Counted from the stretch's first letter, positions 7,550 to 16,714 are shown. The stretch: 64,000 bases of DNA from Flavobacterium hydrophilum (GCF_003202405.1 NZ_QJHL01000004.1:124001-188000); one strand, 5' to 3'. The notes: generated by a model from the letters alone, not told the origin. Program-made: numbers and translations.

Positions 7550-8311
7550 TTATCCTTTCAAATAAGCTTCTCTAACTTTCTTAAACAAGTTCGAAGAGTA
7601 AACAAATTTGACAATGTCTTTATTGTCTGTTCTAAAGATTTCTTCTTTTGTTCCCTGCCAGGCTTTTAATCCTTTTTTGAGGAAAACAATATTCTCTCCA
7701 ATTTCCATAACCGAGTTCATGTCGTGCGTATTGATTACGGTTGTAATATTGTATTCCCTAGTGATTTCCTGAATCAGATTATCGATCAAAGTTGAGGTAT
7801 TAGGGTCTAATCCTGAATTTGGTTCATCACAAAACAAGTATTTTGGATTATTTACAATAGCACGGGCAATCGCTACACGTTTTTGCATACCTCCTGAGAT
7901 TTCAGAAGGAAGCTTTTGATGTGCATCAACTAAATTTACTCTTTCCAAAACAAAATCAACACGTTCTTTTATTTTAGCACGATTGTCGTTAGTAAACATT
8001 CTTAAAGGAAAAGCAACGTTTTCTGCTACTGTCATGGAGTCGAACAAAGCACTTCCCTGAAAAACCATTCCGATTTCGGTTCTCAGTTCTCTTTTTTCAT
8101 CCGGATCCAATTCAGAATAAATACGTCCATCAAACTCAATTGTTCCTGAATCCGGTGTATGAATTCCTAATAGGGTTTTTAATAAAACTGTTTTTCCTGA
8201 TCCACTCTGACCAATAATAAGGTTGGTTTTTCCGGATTCAAAAACTGTCGAAACACCTTTTAAAACCTTGCTGTCACCAAATGATTTTTCTATGTTTTTT
8301 ACTTCTATCAT
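7550..8311 (-). CDS. MlaF-type ABC transporter ATP-binding protein
   Basis: 253 residues with Walker A GQSGSGKT (34-41), Q-loop VFQG, ABC signature SGGMQKRVAIARA and Walker B YLFCDEP. The signature with MQKR rather than QQQR, and the direct partnership with an MlaE-type permease, place it in the Mla/Mce lipid-transport group that moves phospholipids between the outer and inner membranes. The stop-start overlap with the permease (8311) shows translational coupling. The MCE substrate-binding protein (MlaD) is not adjacent and must lie elsewhere. Confidence 0.9.
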   Translation of the reverse strand: MIEVKNIEKSFGDSKVLKGVSTVFESGKTNLIIGQSGSGKTVLLKTLLGIHTPDSGTIEFDGRIYSELDPDEKRELRTEIGMVFQGSALFDSMTVAENVAFPLRMFTNDNRAKIKERVDFVLERVNLVDAHQKLPSEISGGMQKRVAIARAIVNNPKYLFCDEPNSGLDPNTSTLIDNLIQEITREYNITTVINTHDMNSVMEIGENIVFLKKGLKAWQGTKEEIFRTDNKDIVKFVYSSNLFKKVREAYLKG

Positions 8312-9057
8312 TATCCTAATAATAATTGAGTTAATATATAATTAAAAAGAATGATACAAACCGATGTCCATACAAAAGATACTGTACTGGCTCTACCTAC
8401 TTCAAGTGCGCCGCCTTTCATATAATAGCCATGAAAAGATGGAATTGTAGCTAATAACATTGCAAAAATTAAAGTTTTGATAAAAGCATATGTGATATGA
8501 AAAGGGATAAATTCCATTTGGGCTCCTGCAATAAAGTCCTGACTAGTTGAAAACCCGCCGTAAGCGCAAGCAAGCCACCCTCCAAAAATTCCAAGAAACA
8601 TACTAATTCCAATTACAAAAGGATACATGAATAAGGCTACTATTTTTGGAAAAACAAGATAATTTAAAGAATTAACACCCATAACTTCCAACGCATCAAT
8701 TTGTTCAGTCACACGCATGGTTCCAATACTGGAAGTTATGTATGAACCCATTTTTCCAGCCATAATTACTGAGATAAAAGTAGGTGCAAACTCCAGAATT
8801 ACAGATTGACGAGTAGCAAAACCAATTAAATATTTAGGAATTAAAGGATTGGTTAGATTTAAGGCAGTTTGAATAGCTACAACCCCACCAATAAAGAAGG
8901 AGATAAAACAAACGATTCCAAGTGAATCAATTATTAAATCGTCGATTTCTTTGAAAATTAATTTTTTCATTACAGGCCATTTGGTCTGTTTGTTGAAAAT
9001 TTCTTTCAGCATTAAAAAATATTTCCCTACCTGGGATAAATAACGAATTAACATCAT
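8311..9057 (-). CDS. MlaE-type ABC transporter permease
   Basis: 248 residues, polytopic, with the MlaE permease signature: GVVAIQTALNL near the N-terminus, LEFAPTFISVIMAGKMGSYI, TEQIDALEVMGVNSLNYLVFPKI and the C-terminal GxYxKGGALEVGRAST. The EQIDALEVMG coupling helix contacts the ATPase. The first in the two-gene operon; the start may be the first or second Met (9057 or 9054). Role: inner-membrane part of an Mla-like lipid transporter that maintains outer-membrane asymmetry (family knowledge). Confidence 0.9.
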   Translation of the reverse strand: MMLIRYLSQVGKYFLMLKEIFNKQTKWPVMKKLIFKEIDDLIIDSLGIVCFISFFIGGVVAIQTALNLTNPLIPKYLIGFATRQSVILEFAPTFISVIMAGKMGSYITSSIGTMRVTEQIDALEVMGVNSLNYLVFPKIVALFMYPFVIGISMFLGIFGGWLACAYGGFSTSQDFIAGAQMEFIPFHITYAFIKTLIFAMLLATIPSFHGYYMKGGALEVGRASTVSFVWTSVCIILFNYILTQLLLG

Positions 9058-9137
9058 AGTTTTACAAATATTGGCTAAGGTAAAAAGAAGTTACGAGTTT
9101 TGGGTTATGAGTTCCCGTTTTTCGGTTGTTTTGGCAA

Positions 9138-9986
9138 TCAAATTAACTTTTGTTTCATTTTTTGAAAACGATACTTTCTTATAAATTTAGCCTGTTCAGG
9201 AGTAACTAATAAAGGAGTTTTTGCACTTTTTGCCTTCCAAAAACCTCTTATATAATCTAAGAAGAGAAATGGTTTTTTCTTCATCATTGCGAGTTTTGCA
9301 GAAGCAATTGCCGTAATCCAAAAACCGTATCCTAAAGTATAAAAAGCTTCTCCTTGTTTGTAACGTGCTATTTTGTTGTAATTGGCACCTGTTGGTTTAA
9401 GATGTTTTACATGTAAAGACTGGTCGGTGACAATTTTCCAGCCATAGTATTTGCACAATAATTCATCAACTGTGTCCCAGCCCATTGCAGGGCGTAAGCC
9501 TCCAATTTGTTCGAAAGTTTCTTTTCTATAAGCCTTTAAAGCTCCACGAATATGATCTTTATCGGTCAGGTTTTCTAAAATCCATTCGCCATTTTTATCA
9601 ATATAACAGAATCCGCCAACCATTCCGATTTTTGAATCTGATTCGAAATGTCTGATAATGGTTTCAAAATAGTTTGGTGGGAAAATTAAATCGCCGTCTA
9701 TTTTTACAATGATTTCATAATCAGAATTCAAGGTTTCGTAACCTTTTTGAAAAGCCTGTATGACTTTGCTTCCCGGCATATGAATCGCATCAGAAGTTTT
9801 ATTTACAACAGAAATAAAAGGGTTTTCTTTTGCAAAACCCAAAACCACTTCTTCTGTTTTATCGGTAGAATTGTCATTGACAACGACAACTTTTGATGGC
9901 AAAACAGTTTGTGAAACCAGAGATTCAAGGGTTAAACCAATTAAATTTTGTTCGTTGTGTGCGGGAATGACGATATAGTACTTCAT
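9138..9986 (-). CDS. Glycosyltransferase family 2
   Basis: 282 residues with a GT-A fold: YYIVIPAHNEQNLIGLTLESL at the start, NDNSTDKT for nucleotide binding, the metal-binding motif KIDGDLIFPP (DGD), and GGLRPAMGWDTVDELL, the usual acceptor/catalytic-base region (ED-like). There is no clear membrane segment. It probably builds a cell-surface polysaccharide or glycolipid, like its neighbour methyltransferase, although the two genes are separated by a word repeat. Donor and acceptor are unknown. Confidence 0.88.
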   Translation of the reverse strand: MKYYIVIPAHNEQNLIGLTLESLVSQTVLPSKVVVVNDNSTDKTEEVVLGFAKENPFISVVNKTSDAIHMPGSKVIQAFQKGYETLNSDYEIIVKIDGDLIFPPNYFETIIRHFESDSKIGMVGGFCYIDKNGEWILENLTDKDHIRGALKAYRKETFEQIGGLRPAMGWDTVDELLCKYYGWKIVTDQSLHVKHLKPTGANYNKIARYKQGEAFYTLGYGFWITAIASAKLAMMKKKPFLFLDYIRGFWKAKSAKTPLLVTPEQAKFIRKYRFQKMKQKLI

Positions 9987-9989
9987 ATT

Positions 9990-10092
9990 AAAAATTTAGA
10001 TTTTTAGATTTTTAGATTTTAGATTTTTTACTTTATCTAAAATCAGAAATCAGAAACCGTTAATCTAAAATCTACATTCTGAAATCTAAATT
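9990..10092. repeat. TAGATTTT/CTAAAATC word repeat
   Basis: Left half: tandem TTTAGATTT words. Right half: their complement (ATCTAAAATC, ATCAGAAATC). The two halves can pair as a long AT hairpin. The stop codon of the methyltransferase gene (10086-10088) is inside it. Confidence 0.65.
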
Positions 10093-10607
10093 TTTTCAGC
10101 GTAAACAATATAATATCTATTTGTAAAGCTTCTTAAAAAAGGTCTTATACCAAATTTCTTTACCGGGTTTGTCCATTTTTGTCTGTCGATGATTTTCCAG
10201 CCGGTTTTTTCCAGAAGCCAGTCCAGCTGCCAGTCTTCAAATTCGTGGTAATGTCTGTCCCACATATCTGTTTTAGAACGATAAGCTGGTGAAAACCATA
10301 AACGCATCGGAATCGAAATCAATAATTTGTCTGATTTTATTTCGTTTAAGATCGTAAAGGGATTTAATAAATGTTCGAAAATTTCGAATGCAGTTACAAC
10401 ATCAGAATTGGCGTTTTTCAACGAATCCTGATTCAGATCCAAATCTTCTCCGGTTGTATTATTTACAGAATATCCGGCTTCTTTCATGATTTTTGAAAAC
10501 GGATTTTCAACCCCCAAATCAAGAATAGTTTCAGATGTTTTGATGTGTTTTTGTAAAAACTCCAGGGTAAGTTTAAATCTTTTATTTGGAAACGTTTTTT
10601 CGTACAT
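10086..10607 (-). CDS. Class I SAM-dependent methyltransferase
   Basis: 173 residues from the ATG at 10607 (MYEKTFPNKRFKLTLEFLQ). A longer frame starts at 10661, but that codon overlaps the -7 boxes at 10659-10674, so the inner start is preferred. Fold signals: ILDLGVENPFSK (motif I, degenerate, with Val-Glu-Asn in place of GxGxG), TGEDLDLN (acidic end of strand 2), DVVTAFEIFEHLLNP (motif post-II) and LLISIPMRLW. Acceptor unknown. The neighbouring GT2 gene suggests a surface-glycan or lipid setting, but this is weak. Confidence 0.8.
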   Translation of the reverse strand: MYEKTFPNKRFKLTLEFLQKHIKTSETILDLGVENPFSKIMKEAGYSVNNTTGEDLDLNQDSLKNANSDVVTAFEIFEHLLNPFTILNEIKSDKLLISIPMRLWFSPAYRSKTDMWDRHYHEFEDWQLDWLLEKTGWKIIDRQKWTNPVKKFGIRPFLRSFTNRYYIVYAEKI

Positions 10608-10658
10608 AATATAGATGTGAACCGGGCAGGGCCAGTTCTTGATTTTATGATTAGGTGG

Positions 10659-10674
10659 CAAATATACAAAGATA
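10659..10674 (-). promoter_or_regulatory. Two overlapping -7 boxes (TATATTTG, TATCTTTG)
   Basis: On the minus strand, TATCTTTG (10667-10674) and TATATTTG (10659-10666) both fit TAnnTTTG. They place the transcription start about 50 nt before the ATG at 10607 and exclude the 10661 ATG as the main start. Confidence 0.55.
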
Positions 10675-10695
10675 TCTTCTAGTTTTGGTGTTTTT

Positions 10696-10835
10696 TAGCC
10701 CGGATAGAAATGAAAAGCCCACGACTTAAAAAGTGTAGTTTTTGCAGGTTTAAAGAAGCGACTGGAAGAAGCTTTTTTAAGGCATAAAAAACACATTTTT
10801 TAAGTGTGGACTTGTAATGGATAGCCGGAAGAACT
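10696..10835 (+). ncRNA. Structured intergenic element, copy A
   Basis: Begins TAGCCCGGATAGAAATG and ends GGATAGCCGGAAGAACT. Outer stem: ACTTAAAAAGTGT (10724-10736) pairs with ACACATTTTTTAAGT (10791-10805). Inner stem: TTTAAAGAAGC (10749-10759) with GCTTTTTTAAG (10771-10781), closing the loop GACTGGAAGAA (10760-10770). The loop and both ends match copy B at 42587-42739, while the stems differ in sequence but keep pairing. It may be a structured RNA or a DNA hairpin element. Strand is given in the orientation starting with TAGCCC. Confidence 0.6.
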
Positions 10836-10844
10836 ATTTATAAT

Positions 10845-11903
10845 TTAATATCTGTAAACAAATGCATTGACATTCATTCCTGCTCCAACCGAAGCAAAAA
10901 TCACAACATCGCCTTTGTTAATTTCGTGATTTTCGATTTTGCCCTGAATTAACAGGTCGTATAAAGTTGGTACGGTGGCAACACTGCTGTTTCCTAAATC
11001 ATGGATACTCATAGGCATGATGTCTTTTGGAGGTGTTTTGTCATATAGTTTATAAAAGCGTGCAATGATGGCTTCGTCCATTTTTTCGTTTGCCTGATGG
11101 ATAAGGATTTTTTTAACCTCATCGATAGCAATTCCACTTTTATCCAGACAGTCTTTCATGGCGCACGGAACATTGCTTAATGCAAATTCGTAAATTTTAC
11201 GCCCATACATTTTGATGTATTTTATATCCGGATCCAGATCAGGATTGTATGATTTACCGAAGAAAAGAAAGTTGGCTTCATCGTTTGCAAAAGTGGCACT
11301 TTCGTAAGATAATAATCCGGCTTCGTCATTTGAGGCTTCTAAAATTGAAGCTCCGGCACCGTCTGAATAAATCATAGAATCGCGGTCATGATCGTCAACA
11401 ACTCTTGAAAGGGTTTCTGCACCAATAACCAAAACTCTTTTTGCCATTCCGGATTTGATGAAAGCATTGGCCTGCAATACGCCTTCGATCCATCCAGGAC
11501 AGCCAAAAAGTATATCATAAGCCACACATTTTGGGTTTTTGATATCCAGTTTATGTTTCACACGGGTTGCTAAACTCGGAATCATATCTGACTGAACAGT
11601 TCCGGATTTGACATCACCAAAATTGTGCGCAAAGATGATATAATCTAAAGTTTCTTTGTCAATATCAGCATTTGCAATTGCTTTTTCGGCTGCAAAAAAG
11701 GCTAAATCTGAAGTTATATGCTGGTCTTCGGCATAACGACGATTTTCGATTCCAGTAATGCCTTTGAATTTTCTTATTACAGTTTCGTTTGGATATCCAA
11801 AAGGAGTACCATCTTCATTTAAAAAAACATGTTTATCAAAATCGGTATTCTTAACTTCTTTTTGCGGAATATAGCTTCCGATACCTATTATCTTTATTCT
11901 CAT
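10845..11903 (-). CDS. 3-oxoacyl-ACP synthase III family protein (FabH-like)
   Basis: 352 residues from MRIKIIGIGSYIP (ATG at 11903; an ATG five codons upstream at 11918 is less likely because the fold begins at MRIKIIG). Thiolase-fold ketosynthase with Cys135 (FGCPGW), His269 (IHQANEK) and Asn305 (GNSSVATVPT). Somewhat longer than housekeeping FabH (about 320), with EDGTPFGYPNETV inserted near the start. This points to a family branch that primes secondary or special fatty acids rather than bulk synthesis, perhaps aryl-polyene/flexirubin-type or lipid use, but no such cluster is present here. Monocistronic. Confidence 0.85.
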   Translation of the reverse strand: MRIKIIGIGSYIPQKEVKNTDFDKHVFLNEDGTPFGYPNETVIRKFKGITGIENRRYAEDQHITSDLAFFAAEKAIANADIDKETLDYIIFAHNFGDVKSGTVQSDMIPSLATRVKHKLDIKNPKCVAYDILFGCPGWIEGVLQANAFIKSGMAKRVLVIGAETLSRVVDDHDRDSMIYSDGAGASILEASNDEAGLLSYESATFANDEANFLFFGKSYNPDLDPDIKYIKMYGRKIYEFALSNVPCAMKDCLDKSGIAIDEVKKILIHQANEKMDEAIIARFYKLYDKTPPKDIMPMSIHDLGNSSVATVPTLYDLLIQGKIENHEINKGDVVIFASVGAGMNVNAFVYRY

Positions 11904-12070
11904 TAGTTCTTTTTCCAAAAATTTTAAGCTAATTTATAAATAAATATATTATTTCAACTATAAAAATTATTATGCATGCATATAATTATGGAATAGTAAT
12001 TTTTTTAGTAATATACTGTCTATTTTTCAATGAAATAAGAGTTTTGACGAATTTTGAACCTTTATAATAA

Positions 12071-12099
12071 AAAAATGCTCCGACAAATCGAAGCATTTT
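12071..12099 (-). terminator. Hairpin terminator of GH30 gene
   Basis: AAAATGCT / AGCATTTT stem 26 nt beyond the GH30 stop. An A run on the plus strand gives the T tract. Confidence 0.6.
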
Positions 12100-12124
12100 A
12101 ATGTATTAGGTAAATTTGAAAAAA

Positions 12125-13372
12125 TTAGTAAGAAATCAAGGTTGTAATACTTGATGCAGGCAAATTGATTCCAAAGTTACCCCCGGAAACAGCAATATTA
12201 TCAGCTGCTAAATTAGATGAACTGGTTGTTTTGTAACGATTAAATCCAGTGATTGAAATATTACTATAACTAAAAGGCTGATACGTTATTTCGGAATTGT
12301 CATTTATAGCTACAATAACTAATTTATTGTCTTTTTTGTATGCCGTAATATAAACACCTGATGAAGGATTTGCAGTACAGTTAACTTTATTAAATCCAGG
12401 ACGAATCCATCTGGAGAAATGTGTCATTGCATAACCGCGTTTTGTTATGTTGCCGTTTTCATCAAGCAGACCATAGCTTCTTCTTATATACCACCATGTA
12501 TACATACTGTAACCTGCAATCATACACTTGTGTATTTCTTTAGCAGTGTTCATAGCACCTGTCCAAATGTTAGCATCGTTTGTGTCTGTAATATGCTCTG
12601 TCATCCAGACTTCTTTCCCAAAATTTACATATGTTGGATTTGCACCGTATATGTGACCAGCAATATAACTGGTTTTGTTTTTGGCTGTTGTGTTGTTCAG
12701 GTAAGTATTAATATAAGTTGTATTCATGTTAAAAGGTTCTGGGGCCATTATTTTAGTACCACAGTTATCTCCCTGGGCAGCAACAAAATTTGCAACTTCT
12801 GAAGCTGTCAACTCCATTGATTCATAACTTACATTAATGTTTGGTTCATTTATTGGGCTAATTGCAGCAACTCCTCCTACAGTTGTATTGAAATTTTTAA
12901 GGTGTTGTGCGTAAGCAGCATAAGAACTCGTTTTTAGTTTTCCTGCTACAAGATTGTTATTGTCTTTCATTGAAGCCGGTGCAGTCCATGAAGACGCTAT
13001 GATGGTTGCTCCGTAAGATTTAGCCGCATCAATTGTTGCTTTTTCTGCTGTCCAGTCAGAGCTGTTAGGAGAAATTCTGACTCTAAGGACGCTTAGTCCT
13101 AATCCTTCAGTCGTTGAGAAAGCTTTGATTTTTTGATTAGCAGTCAAATCAGCTACCCAGCCCCTGATGTTGGCTCCGCCAAATCCTCTAATGTATTGCT
13201 GGACACTAGCGGGCTCAATAGTAGCATTAGAACTTACTTTACCGGTAAGATTGGTAGGTTTTGTATCCTTTTCTGTAGTTATGTTTTCAATTACTGCTGA
13301 TTCTTCATCTTTAGAACAGCTCGTAAATGTTAAAACACTAATTAATAATAAAGATGCGATTCTTTTTTTCAT
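12125..13372 (-). CDS. GH30 family xylanase-like glycosidase, surface lipoprotein
   Basis: 415 residues. The signal peptide ends TFTSC with Cys19, followed by SKDEE, which resembles the lipoprotein export signal of Bacteroidota (K plus acidic residues after Cys), so cell-surface display is likely. The catalytic barrel has RGFGGANIRGW near the start, acid/base Glu176 in PINEPN and nucleophile Glu259 in WMTEH. The motif WWYIRRSYGLL then KRGYAMTHFSRWIRPG is typical of GH30 subfamily 8 glucuronoxylanases, where an Arg in this loop binds methylglucuronic acid. The C-terminal beta domain completes the fold. Predicted to cut glucuronoxylan at substituted sites. It is not part of a SusCD locus here. 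Confidence 0.88.
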   Translation of the reverse strand: MKKRIASLLLISVLTFTSCSKDEESAVIENITTEKDTKPTNLTGKVSSNATIEPASVQQYIRGFGGANIRGWVADLTANQKIKAFSTTEGLGLSVLRVRISPNSSDWTAEKATIDAAKSYGATIIASSWTAPASMKDNNNLVAGKLKTSSYAAYAQHLKNFNTTVGGVAAISPINEPNINVSYESMELTASEVANFVAAQGDNCGTKIMAPEPFNMNTTYINTYLNNTTAKNKTSYIAGHIYGANPTYVNFGKEVWMTEHITDTNDANIWTGAMNTAKEIHKCMIAGYSMYTWWYIRRSYGLLDENGNITKRGYAMTHFSRWIRPGFNKVNCTANPSSGVYITAYKKDNKLVIVAINDNSEITYQPFSYSNISITGFNRYKTTSSSNLAADNIAVSGGNFGINLPASSITTLISY

Positions 13373-13417
13373 AATAATGGTTTTTGAGGTTAAATATTTA
13401 GCTAATATAATAATAAA

Positions 13418-13432
13418 AAAACAACCGATTGT
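13418..13432. promoter_or_regulatory. CG-centred operator-like site 1
   Basis: AAACAACCGATTGT, core ACAAcCGaTTGT, a near-palindrome with central CG as in LacI-family operators. 46 nt upstream of the GH30 start; an identical 14-mer is at 13537-13550. Confidence 0.5.
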
Positions 13433-13536
13433 GAGAAAAAGTTTAAAATTATAGATTGTAAAATTTTAATTATTAATATTTTAGCTATTTAATCTTATTG
13501 TTTTAACTTATTAAGAATATTTTAAAAACTAAAATT

Positions 13537-13550
13537 AAACAACCGATTGT
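13537..13550. promoter_or_regulatory. CG-centred operator-like site 2
   Basis: Second exact copy of AAACAACCGATTGT, about 118 bp further upstream of the GH30 gene in the same orientation. Paired sites suggest cooperative binding or looping of a LacI-type regulator encoded elsewhere. Confidence 0.5.
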
Positions 13551-13664
13551 AAATGGTGATAAGAAAAAAGGATGAATTATTATAAGTGTTGTATTAACTA
13601 ATAAAAATGTTTTTAATGGAATACAATTTTTATCAAAGGTTGGATATTAATAATTGCAGAAATA

Positions 13665-13692
13665 AAAAAGAGCTACTAATTAGTAGCTCTTT
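13665..13692 (-). terminator. Terminator of gcvP
   Basis: AAAGAGCTACT / AGTAGCTCTTT, a perfect 11-bp stem with an AATT loop, and an A run on the plus strand (T tract on the minus strand). 57 nt past the gcvP stop. Confidence 0.75.
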
Positions 13693-13748
13693 AATAAGGT
13701 ATTTTAAATTTTATTGGATCAAATAAAGAATTGCCAATGGAGTTATTT

Positions 13749-16598
13749 TTAATTCTCCATGTAAGCTTCAATAGGAGCACAGCTGCAAACTAAGTTTCTG
13801 TCACCGTATGCATCATCAACACGACGAACAGATGGCCAGAATTTATTTTCAGCTATGTAATCTAATGGGTAAGCTGCTTTTTCTCTGGTGTATGGAAAAT
13901 CCCAGGTATCCGCTGTAAGCATTGCTAAAGTATGCGGAGCATTTTTCAATACATTGTTTTTATCCTCTGCTGTAGCGGTTTCAATTTCTTTTCGGATTGC
14001 AATAAGAGCATCACAGAAACGGTCTAATTCGGCTAAATCTTCAGATTCTGTAGGTTCGATCATAAGTGTTCCTGCAACCGGGAAAGAAACCGTTGGAGCG
14101 TGGAAACCGTAATCCATTAAACGTTTTGCGATATCACCCACTTCAATTCCGTTTTCTTTGAATGCACGACAATCTAAAATCATTTCGTGAGCCGCTCTTC
14201 CGCATTCTCCTGTATAAAGAATTGGGTAGTGATCTTCGAAACGAGATTTCATATAGTTTGCATTCAAGATGGCGTGCTCTGTAGCGCTTTTTAATCCTTC
14301 AGCACCCATCATAGTGATGTAGCCGTAAGAAATCAAACAAACCAAAGCAGATCCATAAGGTGCAGATGAAATTGCTGTAATAGCTTGTTCACCACCAACA
14401 TTTAAAATTGGATTTGTTGGCAAGAACGGAACTAATTTTTCATTCACACAAATTGGTCCAACTCCAGGTCCGCCACCACCATGAGGAATAGCGAATGTTT
14501 TGTGTAAGTTTAAGTGACAAACGTCAGCGCCAATTGTAGCAGGATTTGTTAATCCAACCTGCGCGTTCATGTTGGCGCCATCCATATATACTAATCCGCC
14601 ATTATCGTGGATTAATTTTGTGATTTCAATAATTGAAGATTCGAAAACGCCGTGAGTCGAAGGATACGTTACCATTAAACAAGATAAATCATCTTTGTGT
14701 TCAATCGCTTTTTCTCTTAAATCTTCTACGTCAATGTTTCCTTCCGGAGTCGTTTTCGTAACGATAATTTTCATTCCGGCCATCGCTGCAGAAGCAGGAT
14801 TTGTTCCGTGAGCAGATGAAGGAATCAAACATACATTACGATGTCCTTCGTTTCTTGACATGTGGTACGCACGAATCGCCATTAAACCAGCATATTCTCC
14901 CTGAGCCCCAGAGTTTGGCTGTAATGTTGTTCCGGCAAAACCTGTAATAACATTTAATTGCTGCTCTAATCTTTTCAACATTGTAAGATAACCTTCAACT
15001 TGGTCAACTGGTGCAAATGGGTGGATGCTGTTCCAGTTTGGCATTGATAAAGGCAGCATTTCAGAAGCGGCATTTAATTTCATTGTGCAAGAACCTAATG
15101 AAATCATCGAGTGATTCAATGATAAATCTTTACGTTCTAATTTTTTGATGTAACGCATTAACTGACTTTCAGAATGATGATTGTTGAAAACATCATGCGT
15201 TAAGAAAGAAGATGTTCTTTCTAAAGAGGCCGGTAATTGACTTGCTTCAGTTAATTCAGAAACCGTGAAAGTTTCTTTTCCTAAAGCTTCAGCAAAAATG
15301 GCAATGATTTGATTGATGTCTGCAACTGAAGTCGTTTCGTTGAATGAAATCGAAATGCTGTCAGTATCAGCATAGAAGAAGTTTACTTTGTTTTTCTCAG
15401 CAACAGCTTTTACTTTTTGAGCGTCTGCTTTTACTAAAATAGTGTCAAAGTAAGCTGTATTGGTTTGGTAAACTCCAAGTTTATTTAAAGCTTCAGCAGT
15501 TGTAACTGCAGATGCGTGAACTTTGTTTGCAATGTATTTTAAACCTTTTGGTCCGTGGTAAACCGCGTACATACCGGCCATAACTGCTAATAAAACCTGA
15601 GCAGTACAAATATTTGAAGTTGCTTTTTCACGTTTAATATGCTGTTCACGGGTTCCCAAAGCCATACGTAAAGCACGGTTTCCGTTTACATCTACAGAAA
15701 CTCCGATAATACGACCTGGCATAGATCTTTTGTATTCGTCCTTAGTAGCAAAGTATGCCGCGTGAGGTCCACCGTAACCCATTGGCACACCAAAACGCTG
15801 AGTGGTTCCAACTACAACTGCAGCTCCCATTTCTCCCGGAGAAGTTAAAGTCGCTAATGATAAAATATCGGCAGCAAAAGCCACTTTGATTTCGTTTTCT
15901 TTTGCTTTAGCAACAAAAGCGCTGTAATCATTTACCTGACCATATTTTCCCGGATATTGTAAAATCGCTCCGAAAAACTCAGTTGAAAAATCAAACGTTT
16001 CGTGGTTTCCAACAACTAATTCAATTCCGATTGGAGTTGAACGGGTTTGAAGTACCGATAAAGTTTGTGGTAAAATTTCTTCTGAAACGAAGAATTTGTG
16101 CGTATTGTTTTTCTTCTGGTCACGCGTACGAACGTCAAATAGTAACGCCATAGCTTCTGCTGCAGCCGTTCCTTCATCTAATAAAGAAGCGTTTGCGATC
16201 TCCATTCCGGATAATTCGATAACAGTAGTCTGGAAATTTAAAATAGCTTCAAGACGTCCCTGAGCAATTTCTGCCTGATAAGGAGTGTAAGCTGTATACC
16301 ATCCTGGGTTTTCAAAAATATTTCTCTGAATTGGAGCCGGAACGATAGTTGGATGATAACCTAAACCAATGTATGATTTGAATGTTTTATTTTTCTTCCC
16401 TAATTCGCGAATATGATTTGCGAATTCGAATTCTGTCATTGCAGGATCTAAATTCAAAGGTGCCTTTAGACGAATATCATCCGGAAGTGTTTCATAAACA
16501 AGTTGTTCAATCGATTCCACTCCAATAGTCTTCAACATGTATGGAAGATCGGTTTCTCTCGGTCCAATGTGTCTTAAAGCAAAAGCATCTGTTCTCAT
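13749..16598 (-). CDS. gcvP: Glycine dehydrogenase (decarboxylating), P-protein
   Basis: 949 residues, the full single-chain P-protein of the glycine cleavage system. It decarboxylates glycine with PLP and transfers aminomethyl to the lipoyl H-protein. N-terminal half: FALRHIGPRETD, LLDEGTAAAEAM, GVPMGYGGPHAAYFA, PGRIIGVSVD. C-terminal half: SLGSCTMKLNA, PNSGAQGEYAG, and the PLP lysine in HLNLHKTFAIPHGGGGPG. Both homologous halves are intact, as usual for Bacteroidota. Other gcv genes are not in the window. It has a -7 box at 16715-16722 and a leader with nested dyads. Confidence 0.97.
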   Translation of the reverse strand: MRTDAFALRHIGPRETDLPYMLKTIGVESIEQLVYETLPDDIRLKAPLNLDPAMTEFEFANHIRELGKKNKTFKSYIGLGYHPTIVPAPIQRNIFENPGWYTAYTPYQAEIAQGRLEAILNFQTTVIELSGMEIANASLLDEGTAAAEAMALLFDVRTRDQKKNNTHKFFVSEEILPQTLSVLQTRSTPIGIELVVGNHETFDFSTEFFGAILQYPGKYGQVNDYSAFVAKAKENEIKVAFAADILSLATLTSPGEMGAAVVVGTTQRFGVPMGYGGPHAAYFATKDEYKRSMPGRIIGVSVDVNGNRALRMALGTREQHIKREKATSNICTAQVLLAVMAGMYAVYHGPKGLKYIANKVHASAVTTAEALNKLGVYQTNTAYFDTILVKADAQKVKAVAEKNKVNFFYADTDSISISFNETTSVADINQIIAIFAEALGKETFTVSELTEASQLPASLERTSSFLTHDVFNNHHSESQLMRYIKKLERKDLSLNHSMISLGSCTMKLNAASEMLPLSMPNWNSIHPFAPVDQVEGYLTMLKRLEQQLNVITGFAGTTLQPNSGAQGEYAGLMAIRAYHMSRNEGHRNVCLIPSSAHGTNPASAAMAGMKIIVTKTTPEGNIDVEDLREKAIEHKDDLSCLMVTYPSTHGVFESSIIEITKLIHDNGGLVYMDGANMNAQVGLTNPATIGADVCHLNLHKTFAIPHGGGGPGVGPICVNEKLVPFLPTNPILNVGGEQAITAISSAPYGSALVCLISYGYITMMGAEGLKSATEHAILNANYMKSRFEDHYPILYTGECGRAAHEMILDCRAFKENGIEVGDIAKRLMDYGFHAPTVSFPVAGTLMIEPTESEDLAELDRFCDALIAIRKEIETATAEDKNNVLKNAPHTLAMLTADTWDFPYTREKAAYPLDYIAENKFWPSVRRVDDAYGDRNLVCSCAPIEAYMEN

Positions 16599-16624
16599 TT
16601 GTAGCTATCTAATTTTTTAAAAGG

Positions 16625-16684
16625 AATGTAATTTTATCTTGTATTCTTTTAACTTGGTCAGCAGAATACAATCTTTATTACATT
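16625..16684. repeat. Nested inverted repeat in gcvP leader
   Basis: AATGTAA (16625-16631) pairs with TTACATT (16678-16684), and inside it GTATTCT (16641-16647) pairs with AGAATAC (16663-16669). It lies within the predicted gcvP 5' untranslated region. It does not resemble the glycine riboswitch core, so it may be an operator pair or a simple leader hairpin. Confidence 0.5.
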
Positions 16685-16714
16685 TTAGGATAAATGTGTT
16701 GTTTTTTTGTGGTG

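Larger units (their letters stand above)
13433..13748. other. Intergenic region between GH30 and gcvP
   Basis: No gene. It holds the second operator-like 14-mer (13537-13550) and the terminator of gcvP (13665-13692). The rest is AT-rich. Confidence 0.6.

Noticed and set aside
10608..10661. Methyltransferase start at 10661
   Set aside because: That ATG lies on predicted -7 boxes and the added peptide has no family similarity; the inner ATG at 10607 starts the usual fold.
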